Shown here in pieces: positions 19,146 to 30,512 of a DNA stretch of 38,549 nucleotides. A program made the position numbers and the translations under genes. The first letter of the stretch is position 1. Every line of letters begins with the position of its first letter. The notes beneath the pieces are model-generated. The model was not told where the DNA came from. It did not search any database and worked only from the letters and a program-made list of their open reading frames with translations. Origin of the DNA: Mucidula mucida (taxonomy: Eukaryota; Basidiomycota; Agaricomycetes; Agaricales; Physalacriaceae); contig JADNYV010000323.1 in NCBI GenBank assembly GCA_015501055.1, forward strand, positions 1 to 38,549, read 5' to 3'.

Positions 19146-21742
19146 ATGTCTGTCCCTCATCTGTCCAGCAAATTGCCCTGGGAAGGTGCGTATCTCTTCT
19201 CACAGATCATGAATCGTCTGATCATTCGAGCAGCTCTCATGGAACACTTTCAATACAACTCACACGGCCCTCGAGACTTTCGTATCCGACAGACGTCCAA
19301 ACGAGAGGCTCGACACAAAGCTATCCTCGACTTTGCCCACGCACTGGCGTCGTGCATCTCTCAGTGTGCAGAAACACAGATGTCTAATCTTCCAACCTGG
19401 TCAGAGGACGACTGGCGTGCAGTGGGAGTTGTGGACGGAGATCTCTTTTCATCATCCTTGATCCCTCATATCGGGCTCCAAGACCTCGATTACAGGTTGT
19501 CCTCTGATCTTAAATCTTGTGATCATTGGCGGAGTTTTTCGACTGACTCCAGCCAAGCTGTCGACATCTTACTTTCCGCCCCCGAGAACCCGTTTACGCA
19601 CCTTCCCGCTCTCATTTATCTTGCTCGACATACGCGTTTTAGTATGAGTGCGTCCCTACGAGGCATGCATGAGTTCGGTATGTTCGTCTTCTAACTCAAT
19701 CATGGCAAACGGTGCATTAAGTCAACGCCGCTAGATCCCACACACGCACCCCATGGTAATCGAATGCGACCCAGACCGCGAGTCCTCGATTATTACCTCT
19801 TCTTGAATCTCAATCTTGCACTCGATTCTGGAGCTGTTCTAGACGTGCATAGGCTTGCTACATTTCGGCATCGTGTAGACGGTGCATTTGAACAACCCCA
19901 CCACGAGTTCTGGTCCATATATAATCATCCTCCTCCCTCGCACGATTCTTTCTCACGGTACAAAACTGGACGCGTACGCGCTGCTTATAATCGTCGCTGC
20001 TTCCGAATACTAGTCGCACTGTATGCGCTTCATAAAGAAGCATACATTCGTGACTGGGCACTTGGCCTCACGTTCTTGCCGCGGTTTGAGGAAACAGAGT
20101 TGGTCCATGTCATACTTTACGAACTCGAAAACATCAGCAGTGCCTTCAGATTAGATTCAAACTTCTGGCAGCAGGTTCCCACACTTCTAATTAATGCGGG
20201 GAGGTCTCAAGCCACGGTCAAGTGTGGCGATTCCCATGATACACCCCTCTCACATTTTCTCGATCTCCCCGTCGAACTCCTTCTGCACATTGCTTCATTT
20301 CTTCCTTCCCACTCCCTTCTATCTATGACTGGTGTGTGTCGTCAGACACGTTCTATTTATATAAGCCTTGCGTACGCTGATCCATTCAGTCTCCTCGTTC
20401 CGGATGAACACTTTGACCTTCAAGTTGATGGTCGTCTTCATCGTGTTAGCGAGATGATGAATTCCCGCCCGTATCTATCCATGATTGCCCGCTCTCTTCG
20501 GGTGATACTTCCCGCTGTGTTGGATGAAGGGAGCGCAGGTACACATCTTCCCCTACCAACCACATTACCGGAAGAGTTACAGGAATTGCACGTGTATCTT
20601 CCTATAAGGAATGTGCATGGTGCTGACAATGATTCGCTGGAAATTACACCCCACTCGCCACAAGACATTTACGCGCTCTCGCGCCACTTTCCCCATGTAT
20701 CCCGACTCAATTTCGTCAAGCCACTGGAGTATTGGGCGAATACCGATCCAGAATGGGGTACCGCAAGACCCACTGCAGATGAAGGAAAACCTTTGCAGGT
20801 GTTCACATGTCTGGATCGCTTGAAGGTCAATGTTGGGAGACGACCTCTCTATCCTGATGTTTACCGTCATGTTATCTCTTCCTCCGCATCTCATCTCACC
20901 TCGTTGGTACTCGTAGGGAATGACCTCATCGGGGATATATCATCATTTCCCATCTGTAGGCATGTTCGCCAACTCAGGATCATGACGGACCTAGAACCAA
21001 GAAAACTGGAGGCGGTCATCTATCGATGTTTCCCCAGCATCAATTCGCTATGTGGCCCGGAATGGCTTGATCTTATGAGGCCGAATCTGTTCCCATATCT
21101 TGCGGACCTCTATTGGCCTTGGTTATCGGTACCGCGCGCTTTTCCAACTACCATGAGAACACTATCACTATCTGGCAGCATCATTTCTACAGATCAAAGC
21201 TCGGCATATGCCTTTGTGGAGGCTGTGTATATAACGAGTCTTATATGCCTTATCAACGCAAACTTTCTCAACTCGAACACCTTCCCCGTTTTGCGGTCAT
21301 TAGAGATTCAGCAAGTTTTGAGCCCAGATTTCACGATGGACACATGCTTCGTTCGTCCTTCAGTTCATTCGGCGCTTCCGAGGGTTTGCTGATAACCTTT
21401 CAGAATAGCTTGGCTGACATGGTCGCGACCTCCCTCCCCAAGCTTGAAATTCTAATCACGACGCTGGTGGAATGGGAAAATCGTCCGCAACGCCTTGACT
21501 TCCCTGTCAGTGATGAGATCGATTCTCAACAAAAGCTATATGCCACGACGTTCTTCACGAAATGCCCGGCATTGCACACCATTGCTTTTACCGGTATACC
21601 TGAGGCGCCTGATCCGGTAGGTCAGGTTCCCAGACGTGTATGGATCAGAGAACAGAATGAACTCGGAGTAGTAGATGCACAGATGGCTGGAAGGTCCGCT
21701 TTGAAGTGGAAATTGAGCGAATATTGGAGGGCGCATCTGTAG
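19146..21742 (+). CDS. F-box protein, 828 aa
   Basis: Three exons, 19146-19677, 19735-21350 and 21404-21742, have introns of 57 and 53 nt. The second intron (GTTCGT donor, CTGATAACCTTTCAG end) keeps the frame without a frameshift. The F-box lies at about residues 354-398: DLPVELLLHIASFLPSHSLL, then MTGVCRQTRSIYI. F-box proteins bind Skp1 in SCF ubiquitin ligases through this motif. The C-terminal half has irregular leucine-rich stretches (ELQELHVYLPI, HVRQLRIMTDL, PVLRSLEIQQ, PKLEILITTL), typical of basidiomycete F-box proteins with LRR-like target-binding regions. The long N-terminal part (1-350) is not assigned. Alternative splicing near 21300-21400 is possible, because another donor (GTTTTG, 21315) also occurs. 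Confidence 0.82.
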
Positions 21743-22047
21743 GGCACTAGGCCTTATACGATCAGCGCATGTAGTATGTAGGGATAAGAGCGTAGTACTG
21801 ACTTCACTCAGATCAAAGAGATGCGCGCAGTCATATGCGGTGGCGGGAGCCTTTGGGTCGAAAATCTTGATGACCATGGCAGCAATTCCTAACGCTTTGT
21901 CCACTGGGAGGCAGATCTTCTGATATCAGTCTCACGTCGGCGATGCTGTACTATATCCATACAAGTAACACCTTGATTCAGGCAGAAAATAACTTGTAAT
22001 GTTCGTGCTTGAGGGCTACATGCGACTTCCCAACGGAATCAAGTCAT
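21743..22047. other. Intergenic between convergent genes
   Basis: About 300 bp between the stops of the F-box gene and the first reductase gene, probably both 3' UTRs. Nothing else is seen. Confidence 0.4.
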
Positions 22048-23515
22048 TTATTGACTTGATATCTTTCGCAGAATCTGATTCTGCATAACAAGAAGTAGTC
22101 CGTACGCCATCTCAACCCTGGGTATGTCGACCTTCCGCTCCCTCGCCAAACGAACGACCGACCCCCATATAACCTCGATCTCCATCGGGGAATCTTTCTC
22201 GCAGTCAAGCAGTGTAGAAGGCTTGTGAAAACTCCAGGGCTATGCAAGGTACAAACGATTTGCAAGGAGGAAGCGGAACGTTTGACGTACCGTTGAATGA
22301 CTGTCCCTAGTGAAGTTGATGGCGTCTTCCCGCACACTTGCGGGAATACCATGTTCTGAGTCCGGGAATCCCAAGGAGCGCGCTAAATGAATCAACCGGC
22401 TATTCATGAAACGACGCAGGTTATACATACCGAGATCTAATAGTTCCTTGAAAATGGAGTGCATCAGCGCGATGGTGTGACTCTCCAACAGAGGCTGCGT
22501 CGCCGGGAAAGCGTAGGGTTCGTACACTTCCTCACCAGCTGGTGGCGAGCGAAAGATTGCAGTAAGCGGGTACCTTCGCCGTGCTCATAAGCTGTTGGAT
22601 TGAGGACCTGAAAGCTGAGGAGACATACCTTGTTAGAAGACAGACAGACGCAAATGCGATGTTATACATGTTTTTGTGGAACTTGCGTCTCTGGATTTCC
22701 GGAACAACTTCAACAGTGCCTCCTCCCCGTGCGATGATATCTGCTAGGCCATTTAGCACACAAAGCTCGCTTTCAGAATTTACACTCGTGGTGAAGTCGT
22801 CCGGGCGATAAACGCCACAGACGAACTTTTCCTAAGACTGTCGGTCGATATAGTTTCAAATCAGGTTTTCGATGGGCTTACCGTTTGGTCATGCTCCACG
22901 ACGTTTGGAGAGCTCTGGTTCGTCAAGATGAACACGGCAACACTGATAACATTCGGTGGGCACCCTATGCTCTTGATCGCATCGTGCAACTCGCGTTCGA
23001 TCTGCAATCCATTTTGCAAGAGGACATATGTTGGCTGTCCAAATGCTTTCACGTATGAAGGCCGAAGGAATGGCTCCAACAGCTTCGGAGTCGTGATGAC
23101 TTCTGGTACGCATTTTGTCACGACAAGAACGTAGTCGTACGCCGTATCCGCAGCGTCAGATACAGTTGAACATACTAGAACCGTAGAATCATCGCCGGTG
23201 AAGATACCAGTCAGCACTAACTCACGTCTATGAGGCTGGAAACCGACATGATCGCCAAACTTCCGGCTCTTGATGGTTAGACCATGTTCTGCCGGTTATT
23301 AGAAGAGCGACAAGGAAATATGGTATGAAGTTACCCTTGACCACAGTATAGTTACTTCGAGCCACCACCGTGACGTGGGCTAACCCCGACTCTTTGAGTA
23401 TTAGCGCATCTACAATCGGGTCAAGTCACACTGGGTGCACTAACCTCGCGAGAGACTCACACATCGCACCAACTGCGCCGAGCCCGATAATGAGGACCTT
23501 CTTATTTTCGGACAT
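22048..23515 (-). CDS. Ketopantoate reductase-family protein (ApbA/PanE), 371 aa
   Basis: Eight exons: 23515-23461, 23409-23335, 23288-23226, 23174-22882, 22831-22629, 22573-22431, 22382-22291 and 22239-22048. Introns are 46-55 nt. The N-terminus is a Rossmann fold, VLIIGLGAVGAMYAL, with the GxGxxG motif for NADP(H). AYDYVLVVTKCVPEV and the strand QPTYVLLQNGLQIERE follow the family pattern. The C-terminal domain starts with EIQRRKFHKNMYN, where the family's catalytic Lys and Asn are expected, and includes DCEKDSPMEIEVIWGSVVRL. The family reduces 2-dehydropantoate to pantoate or related 2-oxoacids. In fungi many members are uncharacterised, and with two local copies the substrate may differ. 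No targeting signal is seen. Confidence 0.9.
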
Positions 23516-23689
23516 GACCAATCTGCGTCGAGGCGAACAATGAGATGGTGGTGGTTTTTATCAAGTATCAGTTCGATTAGTCATGGACAAATTCCAACCA
23601 GCCTTATCTACCCTCAGGTTCGCCGTTCTACAACTGCCGCGCTGACATGAAGCTCGCAAAACGTATGAAGTGATTGGGGCGTGCCCAGT

Positions 23690-25145
23690 CTACGTTAGTT
23701 CACTCGCTTTCCGTAGAATCTGGTTCTGCATAACGAGCAGAAGGCTGTACGCCATTTCCACTCGGGGCATGTCGACTTGCCGCTCTCTCGCCAGTCTGAC
23801 CACGGATCCCCATATTACCTCTACTTCCATCGGGACGTCCTTTTCACAGTCCACGAGCGTAGATGCCTTGTGGAAGCTCGAAGCCTGTTCATGTCATTAG
23901 TTAGCCACATGGGCGCAAGCCGCGTCCAACGTACTGGAGAGTAGGTATCTCGAGAAAACTGTATAAGGCGATCGGCTGAATCGGCTGGAACGCCATCCTC
24001 AGAATCGGGGAAACCGAGTGCACGACCTAAAATGTAGGATGAGCGCCCTTGGTGAGAGAAAACCCAACATGATGCGCACTTACCCAAAGTAACAAGCTCA
24101 CGGACCATACCGCGCATCATGGGTATAGTGTTCTCTTCTAATAGCGGTTGTGTCCCTGGAAAGTAATAGGGGGTATAATTCTCCTCTGCGCTAGGCGGGC
24201 GTCGAAAGACGGATGGCAACGTATACCTGCATTTTGTCGGAATCAAGGTTCACCAGAAATATGCGGCTTACCTCGTAAGTAAGCATATCGCTGCCAGGAC
24301 TACGTTCGTCATATTTTTCACAAACTTGCGGCGTTGTATCTCTGGCACGATATCGATGGAACCTCCGCCCTTGACAATGATCTCTCCGAATCCTTTCAAT
24401 ATCCGTAGCTCTTCTTCGGAATTGACGCTTGTCGTAAAGTCGTTCGGCCGATACACTCCACATACGTACTGTTCCTGTGAGAAGCTCGTTAGCACGCGAG
24501 AAGGATATAGAGATGAGTCGTACATACTTGATCGCCAAGTTGTATGATATTGGGTCCGATTTGATTTGCGAGGACAAACATCGCGACACTGATAATGCGA
24601 GGTTGGTGCCCTGCATGTTTGACAGCCTGATATAGATCCGTCTCGATTCCCAGGCCGTTCTGGACTAAGACATATATTGGCTGATCCTTGAACGGCGCGT
24701 GGATGAGTGGTTCGAGGAGCTCAGATGTCTTGAACACGTCCGGCAGACATTTGGTTACGACAACCACGTAGGTGTACTGTGTATCAGCGGCTTCCGCGAC
24801 GGATGTCCACACTGGTGAAATTTGCCCTAGGTCAGCATCGCGTCTGGGAAGGAAGAAAAACATACATCTGTCAGGCTTCCATCGGAGCTGATCTCCGAAG
24901 CGCCCACTTTTGATATCGATGCCACGATCTAAGGACGATCATTAATTGAAGGAGATAATATATTCATCGACGACCTTGAACAATAGAATAGTTACTCCTT
25001 GCCACAGCAGTGACGCGCGCAATGCCCGAGTTTTTCAAGATGTAGGCGGCTGAAAAGAATATATCAGTCGTGACGCGAAAACAGACGCGGAAGACGAACA
25101 AACTGCCCCGACAGCGCCCAATCCAACGACGAGCACGTCTTGCAT
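23690..25145 (-). CDS. Ketopantoate reductase-family protein, tandem paralogue, 366 aa
   Basis: Eight exons: 25145-25100, 25049-24975, 24928-24866, 24811-24528, 24474-24272, 24226-24084, 24026-23935 and 23884-23690. All seven introns lie at the same codon and phase as in the neighbour at 22048-23515. Exons 2, 3, 5, 6 and 7 have identical lengths in both copies (75, 63, 203, 143 and 92 nt). Motifs are MQDVLVVGLGAVGA for the nucleotide-binding turn, KCLPDVF, QNGLGIETDL, EIQRRKFVKNMTN and DCEKDVPMEVEVIWGSVVRL. The start was set so that exon 1 begins just before the Rossmann strand. The copies have diverged clearly in the middle (for example LHDAIKSIGCPPN against LYQAVKHAGHQPR), so the duplication is not recent. 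The intergenic gap is 174 bp. Confidence 0.9.
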
Positions 25146-26046
25146 ACTGATGGGGCAGATACGAGGCGACTTGCCATTGTCGGCAATATAAGTCATGGAT
25201 TACTGTCGCTGATGACAGCCCCGGAGTTTGTGACTAATGGTGTTTGACAGGAAGACCAGCGTTCGTTGCTGGAATGGCGTTTGGTTCAGGGCCATCTGAG
25301 AATGGAAAACGTTCTGCTAGTATTGTCAGTTAGAATGATGATATTCCGTTTTCTGGCAGAGTTGTAGAGTCAGTATAGGGATGACAGCATTTAATTTGCA
25401 CGTACATCCGATGCAACACAGACGGAAGGTTCACAAGTGGCGTCAGAAGCGAACGTGTTGATATTGATATGACTATACGCAAGAATTTCGGGCTAGACCC
25501 ACAGACATCGTGCAGGAAACATAGGGAAGACCTGAAAATCTTGACGATAGGCGCCGATCGAACGATATGAAAGGAATCTGCGTTAATGCCAATATTATGC
25601 AGTTACACAAAACGACCAAGAGTAAGAGCAATCGATTCAGGAGGGCCCCAAAATGTGAGCCTGCAATCGCAAGTTCATCTTGTAACCTTCATTATCAGTC
25701 TTCGACAAAGGAAAGAAAGCCAGCATTTCACTCCTGAGATGGTGAACGTCGTTGTCAAAAGGGATAAATGCCTGCCGGATCTCATGTGACGTTCGTTGTT
25801 TCCGCCTGCAGGGTTGTGACTTGTCTCGTCCACCAAGCATTCCATGCAACAGTTAGAGATTTGTATGCGAAGGAGGATGCTACTTTGATGTCGATTCCTA
25901 CGAAGTGATCGCGCAGTCTGATCAAGCTTCCACCGTGATAGGTACTAGGTAGAGCTTCGGCGTTCGCCGCGTTGTCCAAATCCCGTCTTTGCACAGTCCA
26001 CAACAACCAAGAGCAACAGTCGCCACCATATTACTCTCGGTCGCCC
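25146..26046. other. Divergent promoter region, no supported gene
   Basis: This region lies between the second reductase gene (minus) and the Zn-cluster gene (plus). Short frames at 25586-26006 have no motif or splice support. Confidence 0.4.
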
Positions 26047-27581
26047 ATGGATGAAGGCGGTCTAAGACAATACATTCTGCGGGAACTTTACCCCACAAGA
26101 CACCGGGCTGATCGTTGGCTTGCCCGCAGCGCAGAGGCGAAAATGGTGGGTCTGTTTCGCTGTTCTGTCTGTGTGTTCCGACAATGTCGCTATGCAGGTC
26201 TGCAGTAGCTGCAAGAAGTCAGGCGAAGAGTGCCTCATGCTCACGAGTCGTATTCATTGCAATAATCTGTCCTGTCGACGCGCAGACAATATCTGCAGTA
26301 GGAGAACCCAGGAACTCCACGAGCACATTGGCAGATTGGAACCGGCCGTCCTGCGAGGCGTATCTCGTAGCGACTTCAACAAACTAGTCGACGAGGTTTA
26401 TCGGAAGGAACAACAAATTCTTTCTGACTCCAGCGCGGATGAGCTCGATGTTGACGACACCTATCCATCGCAAAGGATGTCTGGCCCTAGTATTGTTGGC
26501 ATTACAAACGCGCCGAGGCCGACGTCTTCAAAGAACTTGAAACGAACGAGGCTCCCAACAGTTGAAATCCGTCGCCCTTCGTCCAGTGTTCGGCATGGGA
26601 TGCCCATTTTCAGAGGTAGGTTATTTACACCAGTAAGCCCCAGAAGACGTACTCAACTGTGGTGAAAGATACTGTCGGTGAATTCAGTCAATGTAAGCCT
26701 TCGTTCCTATACATCTCTGCTTTTTGGGGACGTCCTAATGCCGAACTCATCAGCGGTTTCCGACGATGCATCAGGGATGAACTGGGGAGGTTAGTCAAAC
26801 ACGTCGCGCATCGTTGTGATTCTACTAAAATGCCTCTAGTCACAAACCGCTCTTTTGGCAATCATGACCAGACACAGCTTAAGATTGTCGAAAAAACTCT
26901 TGAAGGTGCTTCGACCGGACAAGTGTTTGCGCGGTTACTCATCATCCAATTCACAGCCACGCAGAAGAATCTCAAGAAAGAGAAAGAAAGAACCGCAGGT
27001 ACGCTTTCAACAAGAGTGTGAATCTGGTCAAGTACTTCCACTGAAACAACATGGTTCAGTTCTAGAAAATTCCAACACGCGTCTGAAGATCGAAGTCAAG
27101 GAGCTGACAAGTAGGCCTTTACAATATCCGATATCCACTGCCCAGAGACTGATTTTGATATCTCATCTTCTAGGCGAAAGGAAGAGTCTCCTGAAGCGCG
27201 TCGACACCTTGGAGAGGCAGATTGACGGTATGTAATCCATGTTATTCATTCTAGGACGATGCTCATGGGCTTCTCGTAGCGCTTCAATCCGAGGATAGCA
27301 GGACACCCATGGCAGACAGTAACGAAGTGCTGAAGGAATATATGCAGATCAACCTCGAGCGCAGCAAGTTAGCTCAGGCAAAGGAAGCTGCCCAAGGTCA
27401 TCCCGGGTGTCCGCTCAACGAGGCCGTCGAGAATCATATGAAGGTCCTGGATAATATGGCGGTCAAGTGCTTTTCGAAGTTGCAGGGAGAGATCGGCGAC
27501 GTGTCGGGCATGACCGTGGTCTCTAATAATTTGGGAAGAGCAAAAGGACCCCAAACGGCGAAACGTCCTCGCCTCGAATGA
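26047..27581 (+). CDS. Zn-cluster-like and coiled-coil protein, 380 aa
   Basis: Eight exons: 26047-26145, 26198-26615, 26669-26692, 26754-26789, 26840-26998, 27060-27110, 27174-27227 and 27280-27581. Introns are 50-63 nt, and every phase agrees. Residues 35-66 have six cysteines spaced C-x2-C-x6-C-x8-C-x4-C-x6-C (C35, C38, C45, C54, C59, C66). This is close to, but not exactly, the fungal Zn2Cys6 DNA-binding pattern, which has x2 instead of x4 in the second half. An acidic segment follows (SSADELDVDD), then basic stretches (KNLKRTRL). From about residue 220 comes a heptad-rich coiled coil (NTRLKIEVKELTSERKSLL) and a C-terminus ending KRPRLE, a possible nuclear signal. A transcription-factor role is plausible but not shown. 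The family is known to me only as basidiomycete hypothetical proteins. Confidence 0.8.
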
Positions 27582-28188
27582 TATCCTCGTATTTCTTGAA
27601 CTATTTAAAAGGTTGTCGGTTTTTCATAGTATCCCAATCGCGTAGTAGCATGTATTGTTCGTGTAATATCATGATGTAGTAATAGGAAGTTCGCACTGTA
27701 TACATTTGTCATGATGTTTCATTGGCACTGAACAGCAGAAGCAGAAGAGCCTTATGTGGCGGTGTGCTTGGTACATTGATTTGAACATGGTATCATTCAG
27801 CTACACCACATGTTTACTACTTCTAGCTGCCATGGCTGTGCTTCCTTACGTTCAACTTGGGTCAAGCCGGATACCCCGGCGTGGTCTTCATGCCGTCATT
27901 ATGTCTGCATAATTGACACAGTGGCGATGAATAGCCATATACACGCGTACTGGCCAAGTCATATTGAAGTAGCCCACAGGACTCGTTTGTTACGATGTAA
28001 CTGAGCTCCTCGGGCAACTCACACGACGGTCAAACACATTCATCAATCTACCTCGACTTTCAACCGAAGTCTACCCAAGGCGGTATCAAGAGACCGTTCC
28101 TACCAACCTTACAAATCGTATAAATACTGCTTAGACCTAGGCTCTATTCAGCACCGAGCCCAACCACTAGAGCTCTAGTACTCCCACC
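27582..28188. other. Intergenic, no supported gene
   Basis: The 3' flank of the Zn-cluster gene and promoter of the small secreted protein. TATAAATA at about 28119-28126 is a plausible TATA box about 65 bp before the ATG. Confidence 0.4.
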
Positions 28189-28675
28189 ATGTTCTTTAAA
28201 TCACTCGTCGTCTTTACATTCTTGGCTACGGCGCTTGCGACGCCTGTGAAGCGCGAGAGTACAACCTGCGACTTCGTCATGACGCCTAGCGAAGACCGCG
28301 GCGTTGACGCCCTCCAAGTCTCTAATCAACTATTGTCAGCGCCACATCAAATCATTACACACGAGCACTTGCTAACCCTTCTTCCAGCCGTCGGCCGTAC
28401 TGTCGGAGAGACATACCCCGATACATTCATCACAGTGAGATCCACCAAACCTTCCTAGTGAGAGACGTCGCTAAAGAGTGGTATAGGATGTTAACACTCT
28501 CGTCCGCCATGATGACGGAACATACGATGTCCACTCAGTCATCGAGGTCACCGATGTCCCCGCTGCGGAGGTAGCTGCTGTCGTCGAGGCGTGGGCTGGA
28601 ACGGTTCTCATCAACAACCCGGACATTCCAGGCTTGGATATCGAATGGGCTGTTGGCGCCGCCAACTGTAACTGA
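28189..28675 (+). CDS. Small secreted protein, two cysteines
   Basis: A signal peptide (MFFKSLVVFTFLATALA) precedes TPVKRE, with a Lys-Arg pair that could be a Kex2 site. Exons 28189-28434 and 28487-28675 join across a 52-nt phase-0 intron and give a 144-aa product with one Cys near each end of the mature chain (CDF at 27 and NCN at the C-terminus). The second half, DVNTLVRHDDGTYDVHSVIE, then TDVPAAEVAAVVEAW, resembles a common family of small secreted agaricomycete proteins. A further 70-nt intron (28318-28387, acceptor CTAACCCTTCTTCCAG) looks real and its removal would fit the family, but it shifts the frame. So either the donor is different or the gene is damaged. The role is unknown, although such proteins are often wall-associated or effector-like. 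Confidence 0.68.
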
Positions 28676-28925
28676 AATATTAGAATAGTGTCCGAGTAGT
28701 AGTTGCCGGCAAGGAGATGGAATGTCCTGTCGTAGAACAAATGTACTTGATCAATGATATCAGGCAGCCTTCGCGTTTTACCGTCTAAGCTTGGACCAAG
28801 AGACTTAAAGTGATATGCGAGGTAACAATTGACACCGTTTGTTGATCGACAGCCTTTCAGACGAAAACAACTTGGAACAAAAGTCACACACACGTACATA
28901 CATCCTGCTTCGTAATACCCTCCTC

Positions 28926-29646
28926 TCAAGCAAACCGATTGTCCTGTGAGAATAGATATGAACGTGAAAGGGGAAAAACTCACCACAAGTTTCCTGACAG
29001 TGTTTTGCTTGACTGGTTCCCCGGCATCAGAGCTAACTTGCGGTTCAGGGGTAGCGCCCGGTTCAGTGACTGCGACGGAAGGGATGGGAGTGGCAGACGG
29101 TTCAGCACTTGACGGCTGGTCGTCTCCAAACATCTCCTTGAATTGCAGCTAGGTCCGAATAAAAACGATGTACACAATGCTTGAGATGAAAAAAGGGAAC
29201 ATACAACACTTATGACAGTATTTCCAATGACCGCTCCAGTTCCGTCAAGTCGCGGTTTCCAATTCTCACGAGCGGTGCCAGTAGGCGGCGGCGGTGGGTC
29301 GATTGGAGGCTTAATTGGTGGGTTGATTGGAGGCTTGGGCGGTGGGTCGATTGGAGAATTTGGGATGTCGGGTGGAGGAGGCTTATGTTGAGGGCGAGGA
29401 CCGCGGCGGGGGCTGATTCGTAAGCGCCTGTGCAAACCTCCCGAGTCACTTCCACCATCAACCTTACGCTGGGATCAATGAGTAAATTACTTGGCGTGAT
29501 AATCATAGACAGTCACGTACAATCTGTGCACCGCATCGAAGTGGTCGCAAATGCGGCGGCGCCGATACACAGCGGTCCTCCGTCGGTGCCGCCTGTGATG
29601 CGAGCACCAGAGCAAGGAGGACACAGACAGTATGGATAGAGCGCAT
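28926..29646 (-). CDS. Secreted proline-rich protein, 188 aa
   Basis: Four exons: 29646-29521, 29462-29205, 29148-28984 and 28943-28926. Introns are 58, 56 and 40 nt. The signal peptide is MRSIHTVCVLLALVLASQA. The mature chain starts APTEDRC and has two cysteines in CVSAPPHLRPLRC. Residues about 70-95 are a proline-rich tandem repeat with units such as PIDPPPKPP, INPPIKPP and IDPPPPP. LDGTGAVIGNTVISV then LQFKEMFGDDQPSSAEP follow, leading to a Ser/Thr/Pro/Glu-rich tail. This suggests an extracellular or cell-wall protein. I know no enzyme family that fits. A degenerate relative lies about 900 bp upstream on the same strand. Confidence 0.72.
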
Positions 29647-30512
29647 GTTGCAAGGTGTCGATGAAGGACTTGGTGTATTGGACCGGCCAATACAAAAACT
29701 GAGATGAGGGGTGATGAAGCACCTGGCTTGATGAGGGACGGTATAGCGCATTCCGCTCTCTTTATAGTACTCTACACCGCACGAGGCAGTATCTATATCT
29801 TAGGGAGATGTCCTGTACACATGTCAAACAACCAACACTGTTTCAATCTAACCATCTACTCGCTGTCGAGCGCGACAATGGCAGTTCCGTATGTTGGTCG
29901 TTGTTTTCTAGTGGAACGAAAGTAATTCCCGCGCGCCAACATTGTGCAGTCGCCAACGGCATAATGGATTGATAAGCACCGGTACCGTCAAGCCGTATGG
30001 GCTGGAGAAACATCACTGCCATGTCTATCGCATGCCACATCGTCGATGGCGATTGGACAACCCCGCACGGCGCCGGATACCGTTGGAAACATGTATACGG
30101 GAACGTCAAATTCGGCGCTGAGTAGTAGCGTGAGATCGAGAAGGTCAAATAGCTCCAAAGGCAGAATTTGACAGGAGCGAAACATTCCCTACCGTCTCAA
30201 TACCGTCTTAAATTGCGCGTAACGACAACACATCTTGAATGTTGTTATCAGTCGCATTGCAGATAAAGTAATATTTGATCAAGCGTCCAGTTCAAAAGCC
30301 CCCCTTTGCCAATGTTTTCAGGTTGCGCTTATTTCTCAATCTGTCAAACCAACATTAGCAACACAGAAGAAAAAAGTACGTCTTAAAGTCACTAACTCAT
30401 CCACGCACGACGTTCGACTGCATCCCAGTCTGGAACTGCATCATAATTCCCAGTAGCGTGGCTCCCATCAGCAGTGGTGCGGTTCGATTGTCCTTCGACT
30501 GCAGCAGTCGCA
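29647..30512. other. Mostly non-coding; possible trace of the proline-rich family
   Basis: No intact gene is seen. On the minus strand around 29960-30000 the frame reads IRLDGTGAYQSIM, echoing LDGTGAVIGNTVI of the proline-rich gene. It may be another decayed copy, or chance. CTACCGTCTCAATACCGTC at 30188 resembles GATACCG words of the outer element at 1024. Confidence 0.35.

Noticed and set aside
21301..21410. Frameshift in the F-box gene near FADNLSE
   Set aside because: A 53-nt intron with a good branch site and acceptor keeps the frame, so no frameshift is needed.
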